Positions 47,771 to 57,150 of a stretch of 64,000 nt of DNA are shown one piece after another (position 1 is the first letter of the stretch; each line of letters starts with the position of its first letter). Below the pieces are notes generated by a model that did not search any database, was not told the DNA's origin, and saw only the letters and a list, made by a program, of their open reading frames with translations. The translations under genes and the position numbers were made by a program. Origin of the DNA: Rhizobium sp. CSW-27 (lineage in GTDB: Bacteria; Pseudomonadota; Alphaproteobacteria; Rhizobiales; Rhizobiaceae); assembly GCF_018760785.1 (NCBI RefSeq), contig NZ_JAHHZO010000010.1, positions 1-64,000 on the forward strand, in the 5' to 3' direction.

Positions 47771-49285
47771 TCACCCCTTCAGCGCTGCCTCGACGATGGC
47801 GTCAACCGGATCATCCGCTCTGAGATGCCGCCAGTCGGCGACCTGCGGCAGCCGATCGAGCTGGCGGGCCAGGACGTCGACGGTGGCATCCGATGGGCCG
47901 GGCGCCCGATCGCGCACCCGCCGATGCAGGGTCGCAGCATCGGCCTGCAGCCAGATGCCGGTAAAGCGCGCCGGCGCGGCATGCGCGGCCTCGGCCATGC
48001 GCGCCCGGTGTTCCGGCTTGTCGAACACGGCATCGGCCACGACGCAGGCGCCAGCCGACAACAATACGCCGGCCCGCAAGGCAAGCTCCCGATAGACCTC
48101 CTGCGACACGTCCGGCGCATAGGCCGCCTGAGGCAGGCGGGTTTCCGCCGGCACATCGAACAGCGACTTGCGGATGCGGTCGCTTTCCAGCAGGCGCGCC
48201 CCGGGCGGGGCGCCGAGCCGGGGCGCCAGCCGGTCGGCCACCGTCGTCTTGCCGGAGCCGCTCAACCCGCCGATTGCCACCAGCCGCGGCGGCTCGCCGC
48301 CAAGCAGCGCATCCGCGAGCGAGAAATAGGAGCGCGCCTCCCGCACCAGCGCTTCGGACGGCCCCCAGCTTTCCGCCACCTGCGTGGCCGTCACATGCGC
48401 CCGCACCGCCGCACGGATCGCCATCAGCAAGGGCAGGAGCACGAAGCCGTCATCCTCCTCCGCATCGTCGAGGTAGCGGTTCATCGTCAGGTTGGCGAGA
48501 TCGGCAAAGCCCCGATGCCACAGATCCATCAGCAGGAAGGCGAGATCATAGAGAACATCCGTCGTCGCAAGCTCGGCATTGAACTCGATGCAATCGAACA
48601 GCCGCGGCTTGCCGTCGAGAAGGCAGATGTTGCGCAGGTGCAGATCGCCATGACAGCGTCGCACCTTGCCGGCCGCCGCGCGCCGGTCGAGAAGGCCCGC
48701 ATGGCGGGAAAGCTCTGCACGAAACCGGGCCGAAAGCCGCTCCACCTCGTCGGCGGAGAAGACGCTGCTTGTGGCAAAGCCCGACTCGTTGATCGACAGC
48801 ACATCGCCGATCCGCCGCGCGCCGCCCGCATCCGCCGAGACGGGGGCGGTTCGATGCACACGCGCGATCATCCGCGCCGTCTCGGTCATCAGGGCGGGCG
48901 TCAGCCGGCCGGCAGACGCCATGCGGTCGAACAGCAGATCCTGGTCGAAGCGGGCCATCTCGATCAGCGCATCCACCAGCCTTCCCTTACCGCCGAGCGT
49001 CAGATGACCGGCCGCGTCGCGGGTGATGCGGTGCACGCCCCGATAGAGACCGGGCGCCGTGAGGCTGTTCAGCGCTACCTCCGCCTCGCAGGCCGCAAGT
49101 CGAAGATCCGGCGTGGAGAAGTCGAGATAGGGCAGCTTCACCGCCCGCTTCAGCTTGAAGGCGCTGTCTCCGGCAAGGGCGATCAGCGAAATGTGCGTCT
49201 CGATCAACGTGACGGGCTCCGCCGCCTCGAAGGGGGCCCCATCGGCGAGGAAAGCCCGGATATCCTGCTGGTCATCCACGATCAT
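47771..49285 (-). CDS. fused aminoglycoside-phosphotransferase-like / P-loop kinase protein
   Basis: The 504-residue two-domain protein combines an APH/choline-kinase-like N-terminal half with a P-loop C-terminal half. The first has the Brenner motif CHGDLHLRN (211-219) and the metal Asp in RLFDCIEFN (231). The second is an AAA_33-type kinase with GLSGSGKTT (340-348), a DRIRKSLFDVP region and a late DKPEHRARMAEAAH. Both are ATP-dependent phosphotransferase folds. Substrates unknown. ATG 49285 begins MIVDDQQDIRAF. It lies 41 bases downstream of the P-type ATPase gene and may be co-transcribed with it. Confidence 0.85.
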   Translation of the reverse strand: MIVDDQQDIRAFLADGAPFEAAEPVTLIETHISLIALAGDSAFKLKRAVKLPYLDFSTPDLRLAACEAEVALNSLTAPGLYRGVHRITRDAAGHLTLGGKGRLVDALIEMARFDQDLLFDRMASAGRLTPALMTETARMIARVHRTAPVSADAGGARRIGDVLSINESGFATSSVFSADEVERLSARFRAELSRHAGLLDRRAAAGKVRRCHGDLHLRNICLLDGKPRLFDCIEFNAELATTDVLYDLAFLLMDLWHRGFADLANLTMNRYLDDAEEDDGFVLLPLLMAIRAAVRAHVTATQVAESWGPSEALVREARSYFSLADALLGGEPPRLVAIGGLSGSGKTTVADRLAPRLGAPPGARLLESDRIRKSLFDVPAETRLPQAAYAPDVSQEVYRELALRAGVLLSAGACVVADAVFDKPEHRARMAEAAHAAPARFTGIWLQADAATLHRRVRDRAPGPSDATVDVLARQLDRLPQVADWRHLRADDPVDAIVEAALKG

Positions 49286-49326
49286 GCTGGCTGGCCTCCT
49301 TGTTGGCGTGGTCGATCTGTCGTCGG

Positions 49327-52095
49327 TCAGGGCTGGCCGGGCAGCCGCGGCGGCCCGGCCTCCTTCGCCCCGGACATGGTATTGTGCCGTTCGCTGCGGC
49401 GCAGGATCCACTTGTCGAGCTCCATCACCACCAGCACCGAAGAGCCGAGCAGCAGCAGCATCAGCCATTCGCCGAGCGTCACCGGCTGCACCTGAAGCGT
49501 ATCCCTCAGCCAGGGAACGTAGAAGGCGGAGATATGCAGGGCCTGGGCGGCGACCACCACGAGCAGCAGCAGCGGATTGCCGAACAGCGGCATGGCAAAT
49601 ACCGAGCGTCGCTCCGAGCGGCAGGCGAGTGTCTGGAAATTCTCGAAGAAGACGAGAAGCAGCAGCAGAAGGTTGCGTGCCTCGGCCAGCGGATAGCCGG
49701 CGCCAAGCAGCGCATGAAACAGCGCAAAGCCGCCAAGCCCCATGACGAGCGTGGAAAGCAGCACGCGCCGCAGCATCAACGCATCGAAGATCGGCTCGCC
49801 CGGCCGGCGTGGCGGGCGGGCCAGTTCGTCGCCCTCGGCCCTTTCACCGGCCAGCGCCACGTCCTGGATGCCGTTGGTGACGAGGTTCAGCCACAGCAGT
49901 TGCACGGCAATCAGCGGCATGGGCTGACCAAGCGGGATGGCCAGCAGGAAGAGCAGCATTTCGGCCGCTCCGGTCGCCACCAGCATCAGGATGACCTTGC
50001 GGATATTGGCATAGGCGACACGGCCCTCGCGGATGCCGGCGACGATGGAGGCGAAATTGTCGTCGGTGATGACGATGTCGGCGCTCTCCTTGGCGACATC
50101 GGTTCCCTTGCGTCCCATGGCGACACCGACATGCGCATGCTTCAGCGCCGGCGCATCATTGACGCCATCACCGGTGACCGCCACGAAATGGCCGTTGCGC
50201 GACAGGGAGAGAACGATCGCCAGCTTCTGGGCCGGCACCACGCGGGCATAGATGCGCGCCTTGCGGGTGAGCGCATCAAGCGCCGCCTCGCCCGCCTCTT
50301 CGGCCCGTCGCACCGCTTCGCCGGTGACGATCTCGTCTTCGGCAAATACCAGCCCCGCCTTGCGGGCAATGGCGGCGGCCGTGCGCGGATCGTCGCCGGT
50401 CACCATGGCCACCTCGACGCCGGCGGCATGGCAGGCACGGATTGCGGCTGGAACTTCGGCGCGAATGGGATCCTGCATGCCGACAAGCCCGAGAAAGACA
50501 AGATCAACCAGATGATGCGCGCCGTAGCCGCCGCTCTCTTCGGCAATCTCGCCTTCGGCAAAGGCAAGCACCCTCAGGCCATCCTGCGCCATGGCCTGCA
50601 TCTGGGAGAGCAGGGCGTCGCGATCGATGGGGACGATGCCGTCTCCCGCATCCATGCGGTCAGCCATGGCAATCACCGTCTCCGGCGCGCCCTTGACGAA
50701 CAGGCGAATGTCGCCGCTCTCCTGCGGCTTGCGATGGAAGGAGGCGGCATATTTGAGATCCGGTTCATAGGGGATGCGGGCGACGAGCGGCATCGCCGAC
50801 CTCACGCTGTCTTCCTCCAGCCCTGCCTTGCGACCGGCCGCCAGAAGCGCGACATCGACCGTGTCGCCAATCCCCTGCCATTCGTCTTCCTGCCGCAACA
50901 GCCGCGCCTCGTTGGGCAGCAGCGCCGCCCTCATCAGCGGCGCCACCCGCGCGCGTGCCCTCTCCTCATCGCAGCCCTCACCGAGAATGGTGCAGCTTTC
51001 GGGATCGGTGCCTGCCTGCACCTCCAGCGCGGTGCCGTCCGGCAGGCGAATGTCGGTGACGGTCAGCTGGTTCCGCGTCAGTGTGCCGGTCTTGTCGGTG
51101 GCAATCATCGTGCAGGAGCCGAGCGTCTCGACCGCCGGCATGCGGCGCACGATGACATTGTGGCGGGCCATGCGGCTCATGGCGATCGCCAGCGCAACCG
51201 AGATCGCCACCGGCAGGCCCTCCGGAATGGCGCTGACGGCCAGTCCCACCGACATCATGAACATGTCTTCGAGCGACAGGCCGCGCACGATACCGACCAG
51301 TGCAATGAGCGCGATCGCCCCGCAGACGGCGATGCCGATCAGGCGGGAGAAATGATCGAGGCGCGCCAGCAGCGGCGGACGCGACATCGATGGACGGCCG
51401 ACCTCCAGCGCGATGCGGCCGATTTCCGTCGTCGTGCCGGTCGCGCTGACAGTGCCGCGGGCGCGGCCGCGTGTGACGAGCGCGCCGGCAAACGCCATGA
51501 GGCGAACCGGATCGCCAGCCACCGGATCGGCCGGAGCCAGGCGCTTGTGCACCTCGGCGGATTCGCCCGTCAGCAGCGATTCATCGCAGAGCAGACCGTC
51601 GGCCTCAGCAAGGCAGATATCCGCCGGAACCCGCATGCCGGCCTCGAGCAACACCAGATCGCCCGGCACCAGATCCGCTGCGGCGATCTCCTGCCGCTCG
51701 CCATCGCGGATCACCACCGCATGCGGCTGTTCGAGCTTGCGCAGCGCCGCTGCCGCCCGCCCCGCGGAATGTTCCTGCACACCGCCGACCAGCCCGTTCA
51801 GAATCAGCACGATGCCGATGAACAGCGCATCCTCCAGATCGCCCATCAGCATCGAAATGCCCGCAGCGACCAGCAGGATATAGATCAGCGGGCTCTTGAA
51901 ATGGTTGAGAAAGGTGACGAGGAACGGCACCGGCCGCCCCTGCGGAATGACATTCGGCCCCAGTTGCTCGAGACGCCGCGCCGCCTCGGCCGCAGTCAGA
52001 CCGCCATCCGGCGCCCTTCCCTGCACGGCACGGTCCGGAAAAGATGTATTTGCGGCTTCCACGGCATTGTTCCCGTTGTCTCGGATGACCCGCAA
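49327..52095 (-). CDS. P-type cation-transporting ATPase (SERCA-like)
   Basis: The 922-residue P2-type ATPase has a cation N-terminal domain and LTGES (175-179). It has PEGLP in M4 (291-295) and the phosphorylation motif DKTGTLT with Asp334. MVTGDDPRTAAAIARKAGL and VTGDGVNDAPALKHAHVGVA are the hinge. About 10 membrane helices are seen. It probably exports Ca2+ or another divalent cation. The first start is TTG 52095 in a frame closed by a stop just upstream. GTG 52062 is an alternative. Confidence 0.92.
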   Translation of the reverse strand: MRVIRDNGNNAVEAANTSFPDRAVQGRAPDGGLTAAEAARRLEQLGPNVIPQGRPVPFLVTFLNHFKSPLIYILLVAAGISMLMGDLEDALFIGIVLILNGLVGGVQEHSAGRAAAALRKLEQPHAVVIRDGERQEIAAADLVPGDLVLLEAGMRVPADICLAEADGLLCDESLLTGESAEVHKRLAPADPVAGDPVRLMAFAGALVTRGRARGTVSATGTTTEIGRIALEVGRPSMSRPPLLARLDHFSRLIGIAVCGAIALIALVGIVRGLSLEDMFMMSVGLAVSAIPEGLPVAISVALAIAMSRMARHNVIVRRMPAVETLGSCTMIATDKTGTLTRNQLTVTDIRLPDGTALEVQAGTDPESCTILGEGCDEERARARVAPLMRAALLPNEARLLRQEDEWQGIGDTVDVALLAAGRKAGLEEDSVRSAMPLVARIPYEPDLKYAASFHRKPQESGDIRLFVKGAPETVIAMADRMDAGDGIVPIDRDALLSQMQAMAQDGLRVLAFAEGEIAEESGGYGAHHLVDLVFLGLVGMQDPIRAEVPAAIRACHAAGVEVAMVTGDDPRTAAAIARKAGLVFAEDEIVTGEAVRRAEEAGEAALDALTRKARIYARVVPAQKLAIVLSLSRNGHFVAVTGDGVNDAPALKHAHVGVAMGRKGTDVAKESADIVITDDNFASIVAGIREGRVAYANIRKVILMLVATGAAEMLLFLLAIPLGQPMPLIAVQLLWLNLVTNGIQDVALAGERAEGDELARPPRRPGEPIFDALMLRRVLLSTLVMGLGGFALFHALLGAGYPLAEARNLLLLLLVFFENFQTLACRSERRSVFAMPLFGNPLLLLVVVAAQALHISAFYVPWLRDTLQVQPVTLGEWLMLLLLGSSVLVVMELDKWILRRSERHNTMSGAKEAGPPRLPGQP

Positions 52096-52222
52096 GGGGC
52101 CATGCGTTCACAGAATGCACGAAGGCTACAGATACCGCGCAGGCGACGAATTGACATGCCTCAAGCGCACGCAAAAGGCGAGGCTGCAAGACGGACATGA
52201 TCAAGGGAGGAAAGATGAAAAG

Positions 52223-52299
52223 TGGTACGGTTGAGTGGAGTTGAACCACTGACCTCAGGTGCCACAAACCTGCGCTCTAACCAACTGAGCTACAACCGC
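52223..52299 (-). tRNA. tRNA-His (GTG anticodon), no G-1 and A73
   Basis: The cloverleaf folds well. Acceptor GCGGTTG pairs with CAACCGT, the D-arm has GCTC, and the anticodon stem CAGGT/ACCTG holds TTGTGGC with anticodon GTG. The T-arm is AGTGG-TTCAACT-CCACT and CCA is encoded. The base before position 1 is T rather than G, and position 73 is A rather than C. This matches the unusual tRNA-His type of a group of alphaproteobacteria. Confidence 0.93.
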
Positions 52300-52407
52300 A
52301 CGCCGCGCCGCCGGCATCGGCCGGCTGCGTCTGGGGCGTGACATAAAAGCATTGCCTGCGTTTTGCAAGCCCCGAATTGCGCCGCTGCCGCAAAAAAAGC
52401 GGAGACG

Positions 52408-52432
52408 AAAAAGCCGGGCGCTTTGGCCCGGC
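52408..52432 (-). terminator. rho-independent terminator of the phasin gene
   Basis: GCCGGGC pairs with GCCCGGC around a 6-base loop, followed on the minus strand by TTTTT, 37 bases after the phasin stop. Confidence 0.8.
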
Positions 52433-52468
52433 CTGGCATTCTCGTCTGTCAGCGGACAGGCGCCTTGA

Positions 52469-52915
52469 TCAGGCGGCCTTGAACTGCGACATGACCTTTT
52501 CGGCAGCTTCCTTGCCCGGCTTGGAAACCTCTTCCGCCAGCTTGCGGGCGGCTTCCTGCATGGCCTTGGCCTGCTCGACGGTCAGTTCGGCCTGCTTGCG
52601 GAAGAAGCCGGTCTGCAGCTCGACCAGTTCGGCAACGGACTTGACGCCGAGCAGGGCTTCCATGTGGGAAAGCGACAGGTCGGCATTGCTGCGCAGCGCC
52701 TCGATGGCCTTGAGGCCAAGCTCGACGGAGCCGGCCTGCGCCGTCTGCATGGTGGATTCCACGGTCTTGGTGGCTTCCTCGGCGGCGCTCTTCATCTTGC
52801 CGAAGGCTTCGCGGGACTGGGCGGCACCCTTTTCGGCCATTTCGCGGAAACCTTCCGTGAAGCGGCTGGGGTCAAAGGCGGTGAAGGAAAATACGTCTTC
52901 GGTCTTGTAAGCCAT
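52469..52915 (-). CDS. phasin family protein
   Basis: The 148-residue helical, Ala/Glu/Lys-rich protein starts MAYKTEDVFSFTAFDPSRFT. It has the phasin-like helical repeats MQTAQAGSVELGLKAIEALR, VAELVELQTGFFRKQAELTV and QAKAMQEAARKLAEEVSKPG. Phasins coat polyhydroxyalkanoate granules, and some relatives have other roles. An AAGGA site is placed better for ATG 52915 than for the ATG two codons upstream (52921). It is a single gene with its own terminator, and no pha genes are adjacent. Confidence 0.85.
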   Translation of the reverse strand: MAYKTEDVFSFTAFDPSRFTEGFREMAEKGAAQSREAFGKMKSAAEEATKTVESTMQTAQAGSVELGLKAIEALRSNADLSLSHMEALLGVKSVAELVELQTGFFRKQAELTVEQAKAMQEAARKLAEEVSKPGKEAAEKVMSQFKAA

Positions 52916-53148
52916 GTTCATCGATCCTTGTTCGAACCTGGCCTCCGGTGCGGCGGCCTCATGCACACCTATATAGCGCAGAGATTGCTGCGTTGCAATA
53001 ACATTGTGCACTGCAACATGCAGATTTCCTGATTAACCCTGTTGAGCAATTCCCGCGGCGCGCGTGTGGACCGGACGGGGCTGGGAAGTTACTAACAATG
53101 TGTTAACCTAGTGCCGGAATGAGATCGGCACCGAGTGCAAGGCCTGCC

Positions 53149-56100
53149 ATGTCCGCTGTGCAATATCCCTTCATCGACATCGCCGTGCATCCGCGGGTGC
53201 GTGATCACTTTGCGGCAGGCAAGGCAGTGGTTCTGTTCTCGCAGGATCTCGGCGAGGTGCTCTGGACCAACGGGCTCGGTGCCCGTCTGTTCGGCAAGGC
53301 GGCGATCTATGACCTGATCGACCAGGGTCCGCCGCGTCTCGATCTCATCCTGCGCCAGGCGCGCACCACGGCGCGGCAACTGCACACCATTGGCGACAAC
53401 CGCACCTTCCTCATCCGCATTACCGCGGGATTCGAGCGGGTGGCGGTGCAGGCGCTGTGTGAACTGATCGGCCTGCCCGATGGCGAAAAGGCCGTGCTGC
53501 TGGCCGTACCGGCCGCCGACCGGCCGCCGCTGGCCGCCGAGGCCGCCCGGCAGATGATGGACGGTTTTGACGATCCCGGCATGCATGTGGCAGTGCTCGA
53601 TGGAGAGGGCCATGTAGTGTCCTCCTCCCCGGAATTCGACCGCCTGAACCTGACCCCGCACACGGCACGCATGCTGGTGACGCTCGCCGCCAACGACCGC
53701 GACCGGCTGGTCAAGCGGCCGGTGCCGACTGCAGCGGGCTATCTGCCGGCCGCCATCGCCCGCCTTTCCGATGACCCTGCCCTGAATCTTCTCTTCCTCG
53801 TGCAGGCCGATCCGGCAGACCGCGATCCGGCACTGGCGACAGAAGACAGACGGCCGGAGCCGATTGTTGCCGCCTTGCCGGTGCAGGCACCGGATTTCGA
53901 CGAGGCGCTGACCGCCGTCTCCGGCATCGTCGAGATGGAGGACGAGGAAGAAGTCGCCGAGACGGATCCTGCCGTCGCAACGGAAGCGGCCGGGCCGGCT
54001 GCGTCTTCCGCGCCAGAGCCGGAGCAGGCCGTTTCCTGCGAGGAGCCGGTGGCCGAGGCTGCGCCGCGGGCCCCCGCTTTGCCGGACGAGGCGCAGCAGC
54101 AGGTCACCTCCGACGGCCCGACCGCGTCGGACGTTGCCGCCGCGCCGTCCGAACAGGCTTCGGCACCGCGCTTCGAATTCCGTGGGGAAACCCGCGCCAC
54201 CCGTTTCGTCTGGAAAATCGACGCGGACGGCTGCTTCTGCGCGGTTTCGCCGGAGCTTGCCGCTGCCGTCGGCCCGCATGCGGCCGAAGTGATCGGTCTC
54301 GGCTTTGCCGATGTGGCGGCCCTGTTCAATCTCGATCCCGAAGGCAAGATCACCGAACTCTTGACCCGGCGCGACACCTGGTCGGGCAAGACGATCTACT
54401 GGCCGGTGGAAGGCACCAGCCTGCGCGTGCCGATCGATCTCGCTGCCCTGCCTACCTATACCCGCAACCGCGATTTCGACGGTTTCCGCGGTTTCGGCAT
54501 CGTGCGGATCGCCGATGTGCAGGAAGATCCGATGGCAATCGGCCTGACGCTGGTGCCGGGGCCGGCAGACGCCCCTGCCGAGGAAGGCTGGGCGCCGGAA
54601 GGGCCGGAACAGGCCTGGGTGGAACAGGGCTGGGCCGCTAACGAGAGGGCCATCACCTTCGAGGAGAGCGCCGACGCAGCGCAGGAGAGCGAAGCCACTG
54701 TCACCACCGACAACGACATCGAACCCCTCCAGCCCTCCGAGGCCGGCGAGGCAGTGGCCGCACGGCCGGTGACACCGGAAGAGACCACCGCTTCCGTGCA
54801 TCCCTTTCCCGGCGCGGAAAAGCCGGTGCTGCGCATCGTGCAGCCGGCCCCGCCGGGCAGCCCGGAAAAGGTGGTGCGCATCGAGGACCGCCGCCCGTCC
54901 GGGCGCGACAGCCTGACGCCCGTCGAACAGGCCGCCTTCCGCGAGATTGCCCGCCGCCTCGACGCCTTCCGCCGCCCGGATGCACCGGCCGTCGACACGC
55001 CGACGGCTGCGGCAGACGATCCGGCCACCGCCGTGCCGGACCATGCGGGCGAACCGGCCGACACGGTTGCCGAGAACCGGAGCATCGGCGGGCCGGCATC
55101 CGAACCGACACAAGCCTTGGGCATCACAGAGCCGGTTGGCGGGGACGACGGCATGCCCCTCACCGCCGACGAGGACGACGCCCCCGCCGAAACGGAGCAG
55201 GCCGAAGGCTCCCCTGAGGCCCCCTCCGCCGTCGTCGCGGATGAGGCCATCACCACCGAAACCGCAGATGATGCGGCAGACGCCCTGCCAGCCGCAGGCA
55301 ATCCGGCAGAGGATGCGCCGGCAGAAGACGTTGAGGATGCCACGGTAGAGGAGCCGCAGACGGCCCACGACACCGGAGCCGGTGACGCCGGCGACGAGGA
55401 CGCCGGCATCACGGATGTCATCGTGGATGATGCCGAAGCGTCCGAGCCGGAAGATGCCGAGCACGACCGCATCACGATGGCGGAAGCCTATGCGCAGGCG
55501 ATCAAGCCCCGCCAGCGTCCCGATCTTTCGGCGGACATCATCGACCAGATGCCGGTGGCGCTGCTGGTGCATGCCGGCGACCGGCTGATCCATGCCAACC
55601 CGGAATTCCTGCGCCTGACCGGCTATGACTCGCTCGATGCATTGGAGGCGGTCGGCGGGCTCGATGCGCTGCTGCAGCGGCAGGATCTCGAGGACAAGAC
55701 CTCGGAGGCCGGCGGCATGGTGGTGGTGCGCGCCGATGACAGCATCGTTCCGGTCACCGCACGGCTGCAGACCGTGCGCTGGGAACAGTCCACCGCCTTG
55801 ATCCTCGCCCTGATGCCGGTGATGGACGCCGCAGAAAAGCCGACGACGGAAGACCCGGCGCGGCAGGCCGACCGGGTGTCGCGCATGGCCGTCGAAGTGG
55901 ACGAGCTGCGCGCCATTCTCGACACCGCCACCGATGGCGTCGTCATCATCGGCAGCGAGGGCGAGATCCGCTCGATGAACCGGGCGGCGAGCGCGCTCTT
56001 CAACTATGACAATGACGAGACGGCCGGCAAACCCTTCGTGATGCTGTTTGCCCATGAGAGCCAGAAATCGGTGATGGACTACCTGGCGGGACTCGCCGGC

Positions 56101-57003
56101 CATGGCGTCGCCAGCCTGCTGAACGACGGGCGCGAGGTGATCGGCCGCGAGGCATCCGGCGGCTTCCTGCCGCTGTTCATGACCATCGGCCATCTCACCT
56201 CGTCCAACGGCTATTGCGCCGTCATCCGCGACATCACGCAATGGAAGCGCACCGAAGAGGAGCTGCGCAACGCCAAGCGGGCCGCGGAAACCGCCAATGC
56301 CCACAAGAGCGATTTCCTCGCCCATGTAAGTCATGAGATCCGCACGCCGCTCAACGCCATCATCGGCTTTGCCGACATGATGGCAACCGAACGGCTGGGC
56401 CCGCTCGGTCATCCGCGTTACGTGGAATATGCCAATGACATCGGCCGCTCCGGCCGCCACGTGCTGGATATCGTCAACGACCTCCTCGACATCTCCAAGA
56501 TCGAGGCGGGCGAGATGGATCTCGACTTCTCCGCCGTCGGCCTCAACGAGACGGTGGCCGAAGCGGTCTCCCTGGTGCAGCCGCAGGCGAACGGCCAGCG
56601 GGTGATCATCCGCACCGCGCTGTCCCAGTCGGTGCCGCCGGTGGTGGCCGATCTGCGCTCGATCAAGCAGATCATCCTCAACATCCTGTCGAATGCCATC
56701 CGGTTCACGCCCTCCGGCGGCCAGATCGTCGTCTCCACCGCCTATGAAGCGAACGGCAGCGTCGTCCTGCGCATCCGCGACACCGGCATCGGCATGACCC
56801 GTTCGGAGCTGGAACTGGCCATGAAGCCCTTCCGGCAGGTGGCGGGCGGCACCCGCAAGCGCGGCGACGGCACCGGCCTCGGCCTGCCGCTGACCAAGGC
56901 GATGGTGGACGCCAACCGCGCCGCCTTCGCCATCCACTCGGCGCCGAACGAAGGCACGCTGGTGGAAGTGACCTTCCCTTCGCCCCGCGTGCTCGCCACC
57001 TGA
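53149..57003 (+). CDS. large PAS-domain histidine kinase of the PdhS/DivJ/PleC type
   Basis: The 1284-residue, apparently soluble sensor kinase starts MSAVQYPFIDIAVHPRVRDH. Long Ala/Glu/Pro/Asp-rich low-complexity stretches (about residues 255-340 and 480-790) separate the N-terminal sensory part from the PAS repeats (ITMAEAYAQAIKPRQRPDLS, SGEGEIRSMNRAASALFNYD-like region). HisKA has its phosphorylated His1062 in FLAHVSHEIRTPLNAIIGFA. The HATPase has NILSNAIRFTPSGGQIVVST, DTGIGM and GTGLGLPLTKAMVD. It resembles PdhS kinases that act on DivK and the CtrA pathway. ATG 53149 is chosen for its AAGG site. Confidence 0.88.
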   Translation: MSAVQYPFIDIAVHPRVRDHFAAGKAVVLFSQDLGEVLWTNGLGARLFGKAAIYDLIDQGPPRLDLILRQARTTARQLHTIGDNRTFLIRITAGFERVAVQALCELIGLPDGEKAVLLAVPAADRPPLAAEAARQMMDGFDDPGMHVAVLDGEGHVVSSSPEFDRLNLTPHTARMLVTLAANDRDRLVKRPVPTAAGYLPAAIARLSDDPALNLLFLVQADPADRDPALATEDRRPEPIVAALPVQAPDFDEALTAVSGIVEMEDEEEVAETDPAVATEAAGPAASSAPEPEQAVSCEEPVAEAAPRAPALPDEAQQQVTSDGPTASDVAAAPSEQASAPRFEFRGETRATRFVWKIDADGCFCAVSPELAAAVGPHAAEVIGLGFADVAALFNLDPEGKITELLTRRDTWSGKTIYWPVEGTSLRVPIDLAALPTYTRNRDFDGFRGFGIVRIADVQEDPMAIGLTLVPGPADAPAEEGWAPEGPEQAWVEQGWAANERAITFEESADAAQESEATVTTDNDIEPLQPSEAGEAVAARPVTPEETTASVHPFPGAEKPVLRIVQPAPPGSPEKVVRIEDRRPSGRDSLTPVEQAAFREIARRLDAFRRPDAPAVDTPTAAADDPATAVPDHAGEPADTVAENRSIGGPASEPTQALGITEPVGGDDGMPLTADEDDAPAETEQAEGSPEAPSAVVADEAITTETADDAADALPAAGNPAEDAPAEDVEDATVEEPQTAHDTGAGDAGDEDAGITDVIVDDAEASEPEDAEHDRITMAEAYAQAIKPRQRPDLSADIIDQMPVALLVHAGDRLIHANPEFLRLTGYDSLDALEAVGGLDALLQRQDLEDKTSEAGGMVVVRADDSIVPVTARLQTVRWEQSTALILALMPVMDAAEKPTTEDPARQADRVSRMAVEVDELRAILDTATDGVVIIGSEGEIRSMNRAASALFNYDNDETAGKPFVMLFAHESQKSVMDYLAGLAGHGVASLLNDGREVIGREASGGFLPLFMTIGHLTSSNGYCAVIRDITQWKRTEEELRNAKRAAETANAHKSDFLAHVSHEIRTPLNAIIGFADMMATERLGPLGHPRYVEYANDIGRSGRHVLDIVNDLLDISKIEAGEMDLDFSAVGLNETVAEAVSLVQPQANGQRVIIRTALSQSVPPVVADLRSIKQIILNILSNAIRFTPSGGQIVVSTAYEANGSVVLRIRDTGIGMTRSELELAMKPFRQVAGGTRKRGDGTGLGLPLTKAMVDANRAAFAIHSAPNEGTLVEVTFPSPRVLAT

Positions 57004-57038
57004 GCAGCGGATGCGCGCCCATGCCGGCAGCAGCCCCG

Positions 57039-57070
57039 CCGCCGCAAAAGGCATTTGTCTTTTGCGGCGG
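57039..57070 (+). terminator. long hairpin after the histidine kinase gene
   Basis: CCGCCGCAAAAG and CTTTTGCGGCGG pair perfectly over 12 bp with an 8-base loop 36 bases after the stop. The T-stretch is inside the stem, so termination is plausible but not certain. Confidence 0.6.
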
Positions 57071-57150
57071 ATGCTGTAGGCCATCAGCACCGACATCTTG
57101 AGGCATCGCAGAAGAAGGAACCGGCCTTGCAGCTTGCTCGCCAGAGGCAG

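Noticed and set aside
49300..52200. 966-residue plus-strand open frame
   Set aside because: Antisense to the P-type ATPase gene with all conserved motifs; the plus-strand sequence has no domain.
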